Source: Micrasema longulum
Lineage: Eukaryota > Arthropoda > Insecta > Trichoptera > Brachycentridae
Assembly: GCA_022494885.1 (NCBI GenBank)
Contig: JAGVSM010000894.1
Location: 186,001 to 250,000, forward strand
Reading direction: 5' to 3'
DNA: 64,000 nucleotides
Shown here one piece after another: positions 20,070 to 30,052 of the stretch (positions are counted from its first letter, which is position 1; every line of letters begins with the position of its first letter). Under the pieces are notes generated by a model. The model searched no databases, was not told the origin of the DNA, and worked only from the letters and a program-made list of their open reading frames with translations. The translations under genes and the position numbers were made by a program.

Positions 20070-21010
20070 TATTTTATTTTATTAACATAAACGGCAAATC
20101 TGCCTTTTACAAACATTTATAATACTAACATAATTGGCTTAATATATATATATATATACCCAAGATTTATATAAAAAAAAAATAAACCTTAAAATTATAC
20201 AAGATTTATATTTTTAAAATAACCCTTAAAATTATACAGCATATTCAGTAGAAAGTTTAAATAATAAAACATTCTACAGTAATACAACAGGAAAATCATA
20301 AGTACTGTTTCATACAGCTGAGCAAAGTGAACAAAAAACTGTATATATTATGAAATGCATGAATAAATAAATATAATTACCATTCACCATCTTTAAAAAA
20401 GTTCAAAAAGTTTGTTCTATAGGAACAATACCCTACACTAAATATATCAGATACGTGGGAATAACTATTGACGAGTTCATGAAGTCTATTTAATACGGCA
20501 TTACAAGTATACACTGTCCGTGAATTGTTGCTACAAAACGGCGGCACCTGTCCAGTCATTCTTCCAGGCACCCTGAAGTTGATAAGAGATAATAGTTCAG
20601 GGCAATCCCATATCGAATTTACAATTTTAAATAAATTTAAAAGGTCGATAATTTTTCTTCTATCGTTAAGTTTTAACAAATTTAATGTTTTTAGTAAAAA
20701 AATCATAATTTAAAAATTCATGACTGATTCTAGATTTAAAATTTATATACCGTAAGATTTTTTTTGGACTCTTTCAAGAGAATTTTGGTGACAGTTGTAG
20801 TAAGGAGTCCATATTGTAGAGTTATACTCTAACTGGCTTCTCACTAATGAAGTATACATCAACTTCAAAGTGCCTATGTTTTTGAATTCTTTAGTCACAC
20901 GTAACATGAAGCCTAACATTTTTAGAGATTTACTAGTAATATTATTTATGTGCCTAATAAAGGATAATTTTTGATCAAAAACGATACCCAGGTCGCAAGT
21001 CAGAAGTTAA
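20070..21010 (-). pseudogene. Jockey-like LINE, RT C-terminal part and 3' UTR
   Basis: Upstream frame (21000-20740) reads 'DLGIVFDQKLSFIRHINNIT', 'SKSLKMLGFMLRVTKEFKN', 'MYTSLVRSQLEYNSTIWTPY' and 'SLERVQKKSYG', the standard motifs after the RT catalytic box. A frameshift leads to the C-terminal frame 20706-20377, with 'LNDRRKIIDLLNLFKIVNS', 'INFRVPGR' and 'RLHELVNSYSHVSDIF'. The 3' UTR runs to 20070, ending 'GGCAGATTTGCCGTTTATG' and a TTAATAAAATAAAATAA tail. The same terminus lies alone at 61345-61425 and, in related form, at 36.4 kb. Confidence 0.85.
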
Positions 21011-21600
21011 GCCTAATTGCATATTACCCATCTAATAATCAAATAAAATTGGATTTTTTATTCTAAAAAATCTCATTATGTGGCATTTTTTGATATTTAA
21101 TTATAGTTTATTGGTAGAGTTATTTATAATACGATATATAAAAAAACTGCCATAGTTTAATAGTCTATTAACAATTAAAATTTACTAAACTTCTTCATTG
21201 TTTGTTGATAGCCTTTTGATCCAATTCGGATTAATGATAGTTTTGATGAATGATTCACGACCGTAATAATTATTAATTATCATGACCCATATTTTTGTAT
21301 ATTCTTTTCACCGCCATTTGTATTTCTCTCGTTCACTGTGATGTGACCACTAATTTTCAAACTGTAGATCCCGGTCGCAAGAAAAATGTAAGGTTTTTAG
21401 CTCACACACAACAATCGTTATCGAGGGCAACTGAAATGGCTCAAAATTAAACAGCGGAGAGGTTATCACTCCCTCTCACTTCTGCTCAATGTACTTTATA
21501 GTCCTAACGCTCCTATATACCTCCGTGAAAAATTTCAACGCTAATCAGTTAATGGTTTACTTCTACGTTTATTTGACACTTTATATACATATACAATATA
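21010..21600. other. No supported feature
   Basis: AT-rich sequence. 21430-21540 is slightly GC-richer without a readable product. Confidence 0.3.
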
Positions 21601-21665
21601 TATACATATAAGGGCGGGCATATTGCCTTAAGGCAATTTCTTCCTACCTACCCAAACCGTTCAGT
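21600..21665 (-). repeat. LINE 3' terminal fragment
   Basis: 'GGGCGGGCATATTGCC' followed by 'AAGGCAATTTCTTCC' resembles the inverse of the L2-like 3' terminus at 48895-48935. Only the hairpin region remains. Confidence 0.45.
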
Positions 21666-21739
21666 TTGAAAAAATTATAAATACATGGACATATTGAATC
21701 TTACAATTTTATTCAAAAATTAAAAAGAAAGGTTAACAA

Positions 21740-22085
21740 CAATATTTTGAGTTTGTCCAAATTTTTGTTGACAAGGACTGGATTCAACTTCCTGGGGAGC
21801 TGTTTATATTAACATATTTCAACAGAGATGAAGAACATTTAAGACATAGCAATTTTAAGTGATAGCAACAGACAAGCCTAAATAAAGGTTTCAGCTCTTT
21901 AACTTCAAAAACATCAACAGATGAAAGAATTGAAGGAATATAGATGTTCGAATATGGGCAGAACGGTGAATGTTACACAGTGCGTAAAGTGGCCACTTAA
22001 ACCAGCCATTGACAGGTCATAAGCCCTGTAGATGCCTGGACTTCTATATTACCTTCTCTTAAATGTTCTTCATTTCTGTTGTAAT
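21740..22085. repeat. Dispersed repeat family B, rearranged copy
   Basis: Starts with the reverse-orientation block 'TTTTGAGTTTGTCCAAAT' and 'TTCAACAGAGATGAAGAAC', then switches to forward-orientation blocks 'AATAAAGGTTTCAGCTCTTT', 'GTGGCCACTTAAACCAGCC' and finally 'TGTTCTTCATTTCTGTTG'. The two ends are therefore inverted copies of each other, like the 51.2 kb foldback, with most of one arm deleted. Confidence 0.65.
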
Positions 22086-22345
22086 ATGTTAAAGGTTAAC
22101 AAAATAAAAAGATGTAAAAAAAATAAATTAACACATGTACCCTCTCCCTCATTCATTTACGCATACACACATTCACATACACATAAATACAAACGTCATA
22201 CACATACAATTACGTTTACTCTTTTCTTATATTATGTGTCATTAGATTTACAGTGGTTTTTTTAATTGGCTCTTGTATTGTTAATATTTTTCTATTTATT
22301 TTGTTCATGTAATTGCTGTAAAAATCCCAAATAAAGTAAAATAAA
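22085..22345 (+). repeat. LINE 3' UTR
   Basis: A-rich, then CA-rich (22130-22210), then 'GGCTCTTGTATTGTTAATAT' and a tail 'AAATAAAGTAAAATAAA'. The composition follows the 3' UTR at 11.4-11.7 kb. No coding codons are attached. Confidence 0.4.
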
Positions 22346-22499
22346 CACTATACTATGAAGAGAGAAGAGGGGATGAGAAGGAAAGAAGAAGGATAAAGGA
22401 ACAATTTAAATATTTAGATAGTGACATTTCAATTTTGACTTAAATGTAAATAAAGAAGGGGCGTTCGTTTACGTTCTAATTCTCAAAGCACTTTCTTAA

Positions 22500-22620
22500 T
22501 ACCCATCCATAATTTATCTTTTTCCTCTAACTCATAAAGTGTCCATGCGGCATGGCTGTAGAATCATCTCCCATCCACCATCTACCATCTAAGATGTTAC
22601 TATGCACACTAGTACAGTAT
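22500..22620 (+). pseudogene. L2-like LINE C-terminal scrap
   Basis: The + strand reads 'HAAWL.NHLPSTIYHLRC', matching the 'PHAARLWNHLPSTIKN' frame of the minus-strand copy at 49.2 kb. It carries a stop in place of the arginine/tryptophan region and is cut after about 25 codons. Confidence 0.55.
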
Positions 22621-22749
22621 CTTTGTTTATAATACCTGAAATATTAAAATGTAACCAAACAATATTAAAAATCGTGAGTAAAATATAGGAGTTAGACGTA
22701 TGCTCAAATTATAATTAATGGAAAATAAGTTTTTTGTATTAATGAAAAA

Positions 22750-23395
22750 GTTCTTTTTTTTATTTAAATCTTAAAGTAGGGCACACATATCATACATATT
22801 GTTATGTGTGTTCTAATAATAAAATTGCAAATATATTTAATTAATAAATTGTTTATCACATATGTCTTGACCATTATTTTAAATTTTGATATGCTTTTTT
22901 CTTCATAAATATTTTTTTCCATTTCGTAATACTTTTTAATTGCTTTAAATAAAATTGAGTTTTGTGACTTTGCCTTTTTCCTAAATGGAAGTCTTATTTT
23001 GTTCTTTTCTCTAGTATTGTGATCGTGTTCATGCTGGTTCCGATCAATTTTTTTCCAAAATTCTGTTTTTTATTAGAGTTTTATTAGAGTTTATAATTTT
23101 ATGAACAAATATCATTGTATTGTAAAATATTCTTTGTTTATATGTTAATAATTTCATTTCATTTACCATCGACTTTACCCTCGTATATCTGTTTTTTTTC
23201 AAAATGATTCTAATTTACCGTCTGTCAGATTGATAAATAAAACAAGGCGGACATTTTGTCAATATTGCCAGGGTAGTTGAATTTGTAATTGTTTTTTTCA
23301 AAATGATTCTAAAGGCTTTATTTTGTAATACAGTTAGTTTATCTATGTTTTCTTTGTTTGATAAAAATCAAATGCTACTACAGTAATGTGGTATA
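22750..23395 (-). pseudogene. Jockey/CR1-like LINE C-terminus with an internal 78 bp insertion
   Basis: On the minus strand the 23160-22900 part reads like the 50.2-49.9 kb copy (RLPFRKKAKSQNS-like, then a basic end), with stops and a short duplication at 23070-23090. At 23213-23290 the homology is interrupted by a foreign 78 bp piece flanked by a 21 bp direct repeat (see findings). The 3' UTR to about 22750 is AT-rich. Confidence 0.6.
23213..23290 (+). repeat. 75 bp exact copy of an internal Kolobok-like MITE segment
   Basis: The stretch containing 'TTTACCGTCTGTCAGATTGA', 'AACAAGGCGGACATTTTGTC' and 'GCCAGGGTAGTTGAATTTG' equals 16900-16974 without a mismatch. It lies between two copies of 'GTTTTTTTCAAAATGATTCTA' (23191-23212 with one extra T, and 23291-23311). 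It has no element termini of its own. Confidence 0.85.
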
Positions 23396-23554
23396 ATATG
23401 TTATGTTTTTTAAATAAAAATATGATTAATGCAGGTTAAGAACGAAAAATCTAAGTAATTTATAAGAACCTGCTGACGAGTTGTATACTAAAAATTCAGC
23501 AGGATTAATTTAATTTTAAGATTATTGTGTAAATATTTTTGTCACATGTCTAAA

Positions 23555-23860
23555 AAAACATCCCCTTTCTTTTCCTTAATCTCTCCTCCTTTCCTTTTTC
23601 CATTTTTTCCTTTTTGTCATTAAGTAATAGTCTTGATTTAAGGTAATTTATATACAAAACCAGTTATTTCTATTTTTATATGTCTTTATCTTGTTTATTT
23701 TTATCTTCTATTGAATATGATTTGTAACTTATATTATAAAAATTAAACTCTTGTTTTATTGGTTGGTTAGAAGAAATTGCCATTTGTCAATAAGCCCGCT
23801 AATGTGCAAACAAAATTATCTACAAAAATAAATAAATTAATAAATAAATTATAGCGATAA
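23555..23860 (+). repeat. L2-like LINE 3' UTR and tail
   Basis: Pyrimidine-rich start ('CTTAATCTCTCCTCCTTTCC'), then 'GAAGAAATTGCCATTTGTCA', 'ATAAGCCCGCTAATGTGC' and a tail of AAATAAATAAATTAATAAATAAA. It matches the minus-strand copy at 48840-49110 along its length. The 3' end forms a GCCATT/GGCAAT-type hairpin before the tail. Confidence 0.75.
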
Positions 23861-24072
23861 AAAAATATTTAGTGAGAAGCCCATACCTGTTTATATTTTA
23901 ACAATTTGTCGAATCGTGGTTCTATTTTTGAGACACAAATAACCAAATTGTTAACTATTTTTTTTATTCGTCAAGCCACAAAAATTAACGACACACATAA
24001 ATACAAGTCAAGAGTACATACACAAATTATATTTATTTATTTTTATTGTATAATTGCCAGTGTAACTAGAAC

Positions 24073-24125
24073 TTACGTTAACTCTCAGAATAATAATGCG
24101 TAACCTAGAGAGGAGCCCAAACGTA
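24073..24125. repeat. Short repeat shared with 25073-25125, inverted
   Basis: 'ATGCGTAACCTAGAGAGGAG' with 'GTTAACTCTCAG' upstream is the inverse of 'CTTCTCTCTAGGTTACGCAT' at 25078-25100. It is probably the end of the SINE-like unit at 24985-25320. Confidence 0.5.
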
Positions 24126-24129
24126 GGAA

Positions 24130-24985
24130 AACCATTCTATGACTATTGGGTATTAAGTTAGCTACAGTTCACAGCAAAACAATGGGCCGTACTCAGGTCG
24201 AGAATTGCCAAATGGATATTAATTTGCATTCTAATTACTTTTAAATATGTACCTATGTATTTATCAATGCAGGGTTATTCCAATCTATTTTTCTATAATT
24301 CGCCTGTATTTCTTTTATAAAACTGAAAATACACGTGTGTGTTTATTTTTTTATTTATTTATTCATTTTATTCACAATATACTCGTATTTAAGATATATT
24401 TATTGAGACATAAATACCAACTCCATTGAACCAAAGTCCTGTGTTGAGTTTGTTTGTTTGTCCGTCACATATCCGAAATGACGAGTCGTAGCGGCCTGAA
24501 ATTTGGCCACCTCATTTTAGATGCGAATTCAAGGCTAACGTTGCTATTTTCGAGTAAAATTTTAATCGACCTCTACTCGATAAAAACTCAAACTTTATAT
24601 GGATGCCTAGTGCGGCCCTGACCTATTGCCCATAATCAACTGTCATTGTCTACAGTAAACATACTTTAATTTACAAATTTATCTACTAAATTGAGAAAAA
24701 ATTGTATCTGAAGTAAATATGTTTATATAAGGAAAGTTTTTAAGCAACATAATACACGTGTCCGGATAATAAATACCAAAATTCAATGTAAACGATGGGA
24801 AAATATTCGGAATCAATTACCTGTGAAAACTGACTCCTTTATTAACACCTTTGACGCTCCTACTGCTGTAACCAAACATAGTGCAATTCACCATTGTCGA
24901 TTTTTATTTATTATAACGTAAATACCCAAGTTATTTACAAACAAAGCCAAGCACAGCTACAATAGCATCCGATCGAACCGTTATG
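24130..24985. other. Unassigned sequence
   Basis: 24430-24620 is GC-richer ('GTCCGTCACATATCCGAAAT', 'GCGGCCTGAAATTTGGC') and looks like the body of an old repeat, but no second copy is in the window. The rest is AT-rich. Confidence 0.3.
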
Positions 24986-25320
24986 TTTATGTTGTCAAAT
25001 AAAACAAAATGGCCACCAATTGGTTGCTAACCAACAAACCAACATCGCTTGCGTTCTGTAAAAAAATGTGATAAGGGCTTCTCTCTAGGTTACGCATTTT
25101 TACTCTGAGCGTTAACCTAACATTTAAAACTAATTTCACGTCCGCCCAGCCAGAAATCGAACCCAAGACCTCAACAGCGGTAGGCGAACGAACAAATTCT
25201 ATATAATGAGGCGGTCTTATCTCGGCTTGATTTCCTAATTTAGGACTTTTACCTGTGAGCTGACATCGAGTCGAAAACACTCGTCCAGACTTCTGGTTGT
25301 ATTTCAAACACACAACTGTA
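24985..25320 (-). mobile_element. tRNA-headed SINE-like unit, minus strand
   Basis: On the minus strand 'CCGCCTCATTATATAG' begins a tRNA-like head; 'GAGGTCTTGGGTTCGATTTC' is a box B. A body with 'ACGTGAAATTAG' and the block shared with 24073-24125 follows. It resembles S1 in the head only. Confidence 0.55.
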
Positions 25321-25740
25321 TTCTTCGTACACCTAGGTACCGAGAACGATAATAAATTTAAAAAACGATATTAAAAATACATCTACATAAATATATTAAT
25401 TAGAATATCTATTGTTGAAACGACAATGTGGCGACGCTACGTTTAAAATTAGGTCAGTTTGTATAGTACTTGTATTTGTAACATACAACGCTCTCCTCTG
25501 ATCTTGTACAGATCTGGGGGTCGGAATTTGCATACGTTTTGCATTCCGCTGCGATAAGGCTCTCGCCAAACTATGGCAACCGGCATTTTACCCCGATTTC
25601 ATTGTTATATTTCGCTCATCCTACCGTTTCAAATTAAACACAAATAATTTTAATACTGCGGCATCTTGCGCTTGGCTTCAAACAATGTTTTTAACTTTAC
25701 AAAATGCTATTCAATATTTGAAAAAAAAACACTCATTTAC
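25320..25740. other. No supported feature
   Basis: It includes a GC-richer patch at 25490-25600 without readable coding. Confidence 0.3.
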
Positions 25741-25744
25741 TTTT

Positions 25745-26000
25745 CCATGTCTACCGGCTTCGAGACGTAACCGTCTCTTCATCGGGACACCAATTAGACT
25801 AACGTGTAAAACTCACTTTACACCTTCACCATAGTTATTGCACAAAAATATAAAACGAACATGCCGATTTGAATTCACATGCTTAAAATAGGTAACCTTA
25901 CATGCACGGATTATAATTTATGAAAACGTTTGATGTTGTGGGAGAAAAGTTGAAAAAATATCATCTTAGTATAATTGGTGTCCTGACGAAAAGATGGGTA
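25745..26000. repeat. Inverted pair with hammerhead-like motif
   Basis: On the minus strand 25800-25755 reads 'TTGGTGTCCCGATGAAGAGA', a stem GAGACG-GTTA-CGTCTC and 'GAAGCCGG', close to a hammerhead core (CUGAUGA - stem II - GAAA) but with U4 and the last A changed. On the + strand, 25975-25996 repeats 'AATTGGTGTCCTGACGAAAA'. The two are inverted relative to each other. Confidence 0.45.
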
Positions 26001-26261
26001 TGTCATATAAAAGTCGGTAAGTGGTTACATATAAATATTTAATAACATTTGGTAAAATGTTTGAAAATATTTTTTTTAAAATTTTAGTTTACATTCTATT
26101 ATTTACTATATTTGAGTTTTTCTAAATGTTTGTAGACGGAAAACTGCAGTTATAAAGATTATCAAATTACAACAATTGCCTCAACCCTTTTCTCCCTGTC
26201 CCGTTTCTGGTGTAAAATAACTCACACATCTCTTATTTCAGAATGCGTTTGATGTAACTAA

Positions 26262-26375
26262 TCACTGACGGGAAGCGTAAGACTGATCAGCTTACCTTCA
26301 AGTCATTTTTAAAAAATCAAGATACGCTGCGATTGGTGCACCAATGCAGTGCTCTATGTTCCCTATTCAACTCTA
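26262..26375 (+). mobile_element. SINE family S1, 3' half
   Basis: 'AAGACTGATCAGCTTACCTT', 'CAAGATACGCTGCGATTGG' and 'CACCAATGCAGTGCTCTATG' match the S1 body as at 27.3 and 41.5 kb. The tRNA head is missing. Confidence 0.75.
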
Positions 26376-26384
26376 CTACATTCG

Positions 26385-26530
26385 AAGAAATATGGATGTT
26401 TAAACGTAGGCAAAATTCTGAATATTTAACAGTGCGTAAAGTGGCCACTTAAACCAACCAATGACAGGTCATAAGCCCTGTAAATACCTAGGCTTCCATA
26501 TTTACTTCTCTGAAATGTGCTCTATTTTTT
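26385..26530 (+). repeat. Dispersed repeat family B, forward fragment
   Basis: 'ACAGTGCGTAAAGTGGCCAC', 'CAACCAATGACAGGTCATAA' and 'CCCTGTAAATACCTAGGC' match the family centre. Confidence 0.7.
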
Positions 26531-27135
26531 TTTGTGATATGATGATACTATTGTTTATTTTTTTTTAAGACTGTATCCGAGCGGATAAAGAATACAGTAA
26601 AATACAATGTAGATGTTCAAAATCGTACAGACGTCTGAATCAGAGTGTCTTTGAAACAGGCAAAATAACGTGAAAAGGTTGCTCCGTATGAAATTTTATA
26701 GAATGGCCGGTGGAGGGGGTGGCGAAGGCTCTTGTTTGGCTGATTGGACTTGTTTTTCCCGGTTTACGAACAGCTAATGAACTAATATACCCTATTGCCG
26801 TCAGAATTGGGAAATTTAGATTGAAGGTGACAGACAAATTGACTATTTATGTATATACTGAGGAGCACTGGTGGTGAAAGGGTCTTAAAAGCAGTAAATG
26901 CAAATTCTAAATAACGAGAATCTTTTGTGACCAAAGAGTTTTTTTTTAAGTAGTTAACTGTTTATTAAAGCTCAAAATTTGTTTTTGCAATGTGCGGATC
27001 TTTAAATCGGCAGGAAAAGGCTTAAAGTGGAAGGGAGGCTTTCAACGAGTGTAAAATACGCGTGTAATCCTAGATGAGTGTTTTTGACTCGATGGCTGCT
27101 CGCAGGAAAAATACTTAAAAAAGAAAATAGAGAGG
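26530..27135. other. No supported feature
   Basis: 26640-26840 is balanced in composition and open on the minus strand for 65 codons without a recognisable family. Confidence 0.3.
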
Positions 27136-27140
27136 AAAAA

Positions 27141-27410
27141 AGTCCGCCTGGTAATGAGTGATTGGCGAATTCGCCAACCATGCTTGAGGTCCCGGGTTCA
27201 ATTCCTGGGAAGGTCGACATGAAATATTTATTTTAAAGGCGGTTTTACACTGCCGTATTTTATCGCTCTTCGATTGGCACCACAAACGCAAGACTGATCA
27301 TCTTACCTTCCATGCAACAAAAACTATCTAGATACGCAGCAGTTGGAGTGATAATGTTGTTCCCTGTGCACCACTGAGTACGGATAGAGAGATGACGATA
27401 CTTATTTGTC
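27141..27410 (+). mobile_element. tRNA-headed SINE (family S1), near full length
   Basis: Head 'GTCCGCCTGGTAATGAGTGA' (box A region altered), box B 'GGTCCCGGGTTCAATTCCTG', then 'GTCGACATGAAATATTTATT', 'AAGACTGATCATCTTACCTT', 'ATACGCAGCAGTTGG' and a 3' end near 'CACTGAGTACGGATAGAG'. With the minus-strand copy at 19.6 kb it defines the S1 unit at about 260 bp. Confidence 0.8.
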
Positions 27411-27419
27411 AGCAATCGC

Positions 27420-27790
27420 TACAACAATGAAGACCTTCAGCCCTACGGGAAATTTGATACTAAAAATATTTTCTTGCGCGCGGTAAAAATTAGAGCATTA
27501 AATTGTACGGCAAAGTTTCTTGAAAATGTACGAAAACAATAATAAATAATATTTTAATAAAAATGCACTACTTTGAAGGACGTCATTGGTTCATATTAAC
27601 CAACCAATGATATAAGAGCTGTGAAGGATATCCAGTTTGCTTACCATTACCGAACAAATCGGTAGAACTGACAGAGAAGAACCTTCGCCGTCACACGAGT
27701 TAATTTAGAAATACAAAACTTTTCAAAATCATAGCGGTGATAATACGATATATGAAAATTGATTAGCCTACTAACAAATAATAAAAAAAA
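27420..27790 (+). repeat. Dispersed repeat family D, forward copy
   Basis: Blocks 'CTTCAGCCCTACGGGAAATT', 'TTGCGCGCGGTAAAAATTAG', 'GACGTCATTGGTTCATATTA' and 'CATAGCGGTGATAATACGAT', in the same order as 31015-31350 and inverted in 31860-32260 and 33340-33665. About 350 bp, non-coding. Termini not defined. Confidence 0.7.
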
Positions 27791-27850
27791 AAACATTAAA
27801 ACTTCTTCATTATTAAATATATAGAAATCAACAGCGGCATTTATAACAGG

Positions 27851-28020
27851 CAGCCTCCGTGGTGTAGTGGTCAAGACGCTTGACTCACACACGGAAGGTT
27901 CCGGGTTCGATTCCCGGTGAGAACAAAAAAAAAAAAAAAAGTGATTTTTCTCAAGCCTGGGTGTTCCGTGATGTAAATCACCACTGTAATTAGGCATTCT
28001 GGTCTGTTGTGGTGGAAAAA
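27851..28020 (+). mobile_element. tRNA-headed SINE (family S3) with well-preserved head
   Basis: 'GCCTCCGTGGTGTAGTGGTC' carries a good box A, and 'TTCCGGGTTCGATTCCCGG' is a perfect T-arm with box B. The head resembles a tRNA-Val type sequence, but its 5' and 3' ends do not pair as an acceptor stem. A run of 17 A follows, then a body with 'GTGTTCCGTGATGTAAATCA' and 'CTGGTCTGTTGTGGTGG'. Box A and B are intact, so pol III transcription is conceivable. Confidence 0.8.
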
Positions 28021-28029
28021 AAAAGATAA

Positions 28030-29615
28030 AAGATTATTAAAAAAGATAAGTCACTTTTATCTGCTAACATAGGCAATTTTAAAATACATGTAGGTAAATA
28101 TAACCACCATACAAAATATATGTTATCCTTTCTTCCAATATGCCTACGTTAATGTTTATAAAGGTGTGATATAATACGAATGTTTGAAAAGTTATTGGTT
28201 ACGCCACATTTACTATATGTGTGTTACACGTTAAATTTATTTGATGCCTACTGGGCCATGGTTAAGATGTTGCGATTCTTACTGGGGGTATGTACCACAT
28301 TTTTGTCTCCGGTCCAACATAATAATACTTTATTTAAACGGATACAACAGAAAAAGATTAAAAGAACAAAATAAGAAATAAACTGCCATCGTATGTGCAT
28401 GCGCCTTTGATATTCTCACCGCGATCGCAAATAAGTTATTTTTGTGAACAAAAATTCATATAATCCACTGCGTCGTGTGATCGCATATAATAACTAAAAA
28501 CCACTGACCAGTGCTGATCCTTCCTGACCACAGGAGCCGATCCTGCTTGCCGCGAGATTCCGAGCAATAAGGTGCCAGAACCCCGTACAAGGTAGGTGAT
28601 TGCATGCATTTGTATGATTCGGTGGCAAACAAAGTAAAGATAACCCAATTTCCGCGAACCAGTAAGTCGAGCGTCCACAGTTTCTGCCTAGTGGCACGAT
28701 CAGTTATTATTATGCATGTGAATATTGTTAACATATACGTAACTTTGATAACTGTTATCTTCGAGACAACACTGTTATTTAAAAGAGATAGCTCTTTATA
28801 ATTATAATACCTTTTTAAAAATAAAATGTTGTAATCATAATAAACAAAATATGCACAATAACTTACGTAAGATCGCTTTGTTTGAGGTATTTAAGAACAT
28901 GGCTCACCTAGAATTAAAAAAATATCTTTAGAAACAGAAAAAACATGAAAACATCATAACAAGGATGAAAAACATTTTAGTAAGGAAATATTAATTTATT
29001 ATATTTACGGCTTAAGCCAATTACAACAGTTACAACAAAAAACATATTTACAAGAAACTAAACAAAAATAACATAAAACTATGTAGCAAAGACAAATAAG
29101 GACAATAAAGGGTATACAATATATTCATAAACACGATAAACATATAAGACTTCGAGGTAAACCATGCCAATCCATCGTCATCCCACACTGTTTTACTGGC
29201 GAAGAGATCTACGAAGAGCCAGAAGATCTATCCTAAAGAATTCTAATTTATGTGACGTATTGACTAATTTACATATTCTGGACATGAAAATACGGGACGA
29301 CTATGTTTGTATGAAGAAAGGCGAGGCCGCATTTCTATATATTTTGTAAACATATTGTACACTTTAAAAAAAATTATATGTTTTCCAAAGATACCCGTTT
29401 CTGCAGCCTAGTTCTGTTTCTATTTTACAGTCAAACTGTATTTTTTATCCGCCCGGACATAAAATATTACTTAAACATTTACTCAAAATTATTTTTTTAT
29501 TACTGTGATCATACTGCGTATATGTGCCCTATTTCAAGATTAAAAATAAAAAATCAATAAATACTGGGAATGTCATTATCGCTTGGACATTTTAATTTAT
29601 AATTTTGTCATTGAA
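28030..29615. other. Unassigned region with GC-richer open segment at 28440-28740
   Basis: The minus strand at 28734-28436 is open in three frames over the same 250 bp, so no single frame is favoured. I recognise no family. 28980-29060 is A/T-rich and may be a LINE 3' end. The frame at 29164-29349 (61 codons, rich in Arg at the start) is also unrecognised. Confidence 0.3.
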
Positions 29616-29757
29616 TTGAGAATACTCCAGAAACCGTATACGGGCGAAAACAGAAAGCGACTAAACTACTCCTTATGGAGTAGTTTTACGTTTTGACCAT
29701 CAGTTTCTTTGTAGACGTCGCGTCGCTCAGTACGCAACTCTCGATTTGAATTCAAGT

Positions 29758-29834
29758 ATGCCGAGTTGTGTCGTTTTAAACTGTAAAAATACCGCTGGGA
29801 TCAAAAAGAAACAGGATGGGATCACATTTCATGT
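29758..29834 (+). pseudogene. First exon of a THAP-type zinc finger
   Basis: ATG then 'MPSCVVLNCKNTAGIKKKQD' and 'GITFH', followed at once by a consensus donor GTAAGT (29835-29840). THAP domains start this way: a first Cys pair near residues 4 and 9 (C-x4-C) and a 'G..FH' step before the rest of the finger; the second C..H pair would be encoded in a later exon, missing here. THAP is a DNA-binding domain found in P-element and Kolobok transposases and in host regulators. It cannot make a complete finger as it stands. Confidence 0.65.
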
Positions 29835-29959
29835 GTAAGTAGCAAATGCATTACTTAAAAATTTAATTATTTTTCAATTTGTGTCAAAGAAAACAAAATT
29901 GACATTTTGTTGGTGTTACCAGGGTAGTCAAATTTTTTACGCTACTTTGCTCATCTAAT

Positions 29960-30052
29960 TTGAGAACTAACGAAAATTGGACATCTCGGATTAAGCAACG
30001 CCGTGGTGGACATTTGACCGACATTATCTTTAAAACATCAAATATTATTTAG
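29960..30052 (+). pseudogene. Conserved terminal coding exon of the same element
   Basis: Reads 'TNENWTSRIKQRRGGHLTDI' and 'IFKTSNII' to a TAG. The same peptide with one change (RR to RL) is encoded in the inverted copy at 53158-53230 on the minus strand. Conservation of the frame and of the stop between two separate elements argues for a real coding exon, probably the C-terminus of the parent transposase; that is inference. Confidence 0.5.

Noticed and set aside
27851..27922. Functional tRNA gene
   Set aside because: Box A and B are good but the 5' and 3' ends do not form an acceptor stem, and a SINE body follows.
27647..27997. 116-codon minus-strand open frame
   Set aside because: It runs through the S3 SINE head, its poly-A run (as poly-Phe) and a family D end; such frames are read-throughs of repeats, not genes.
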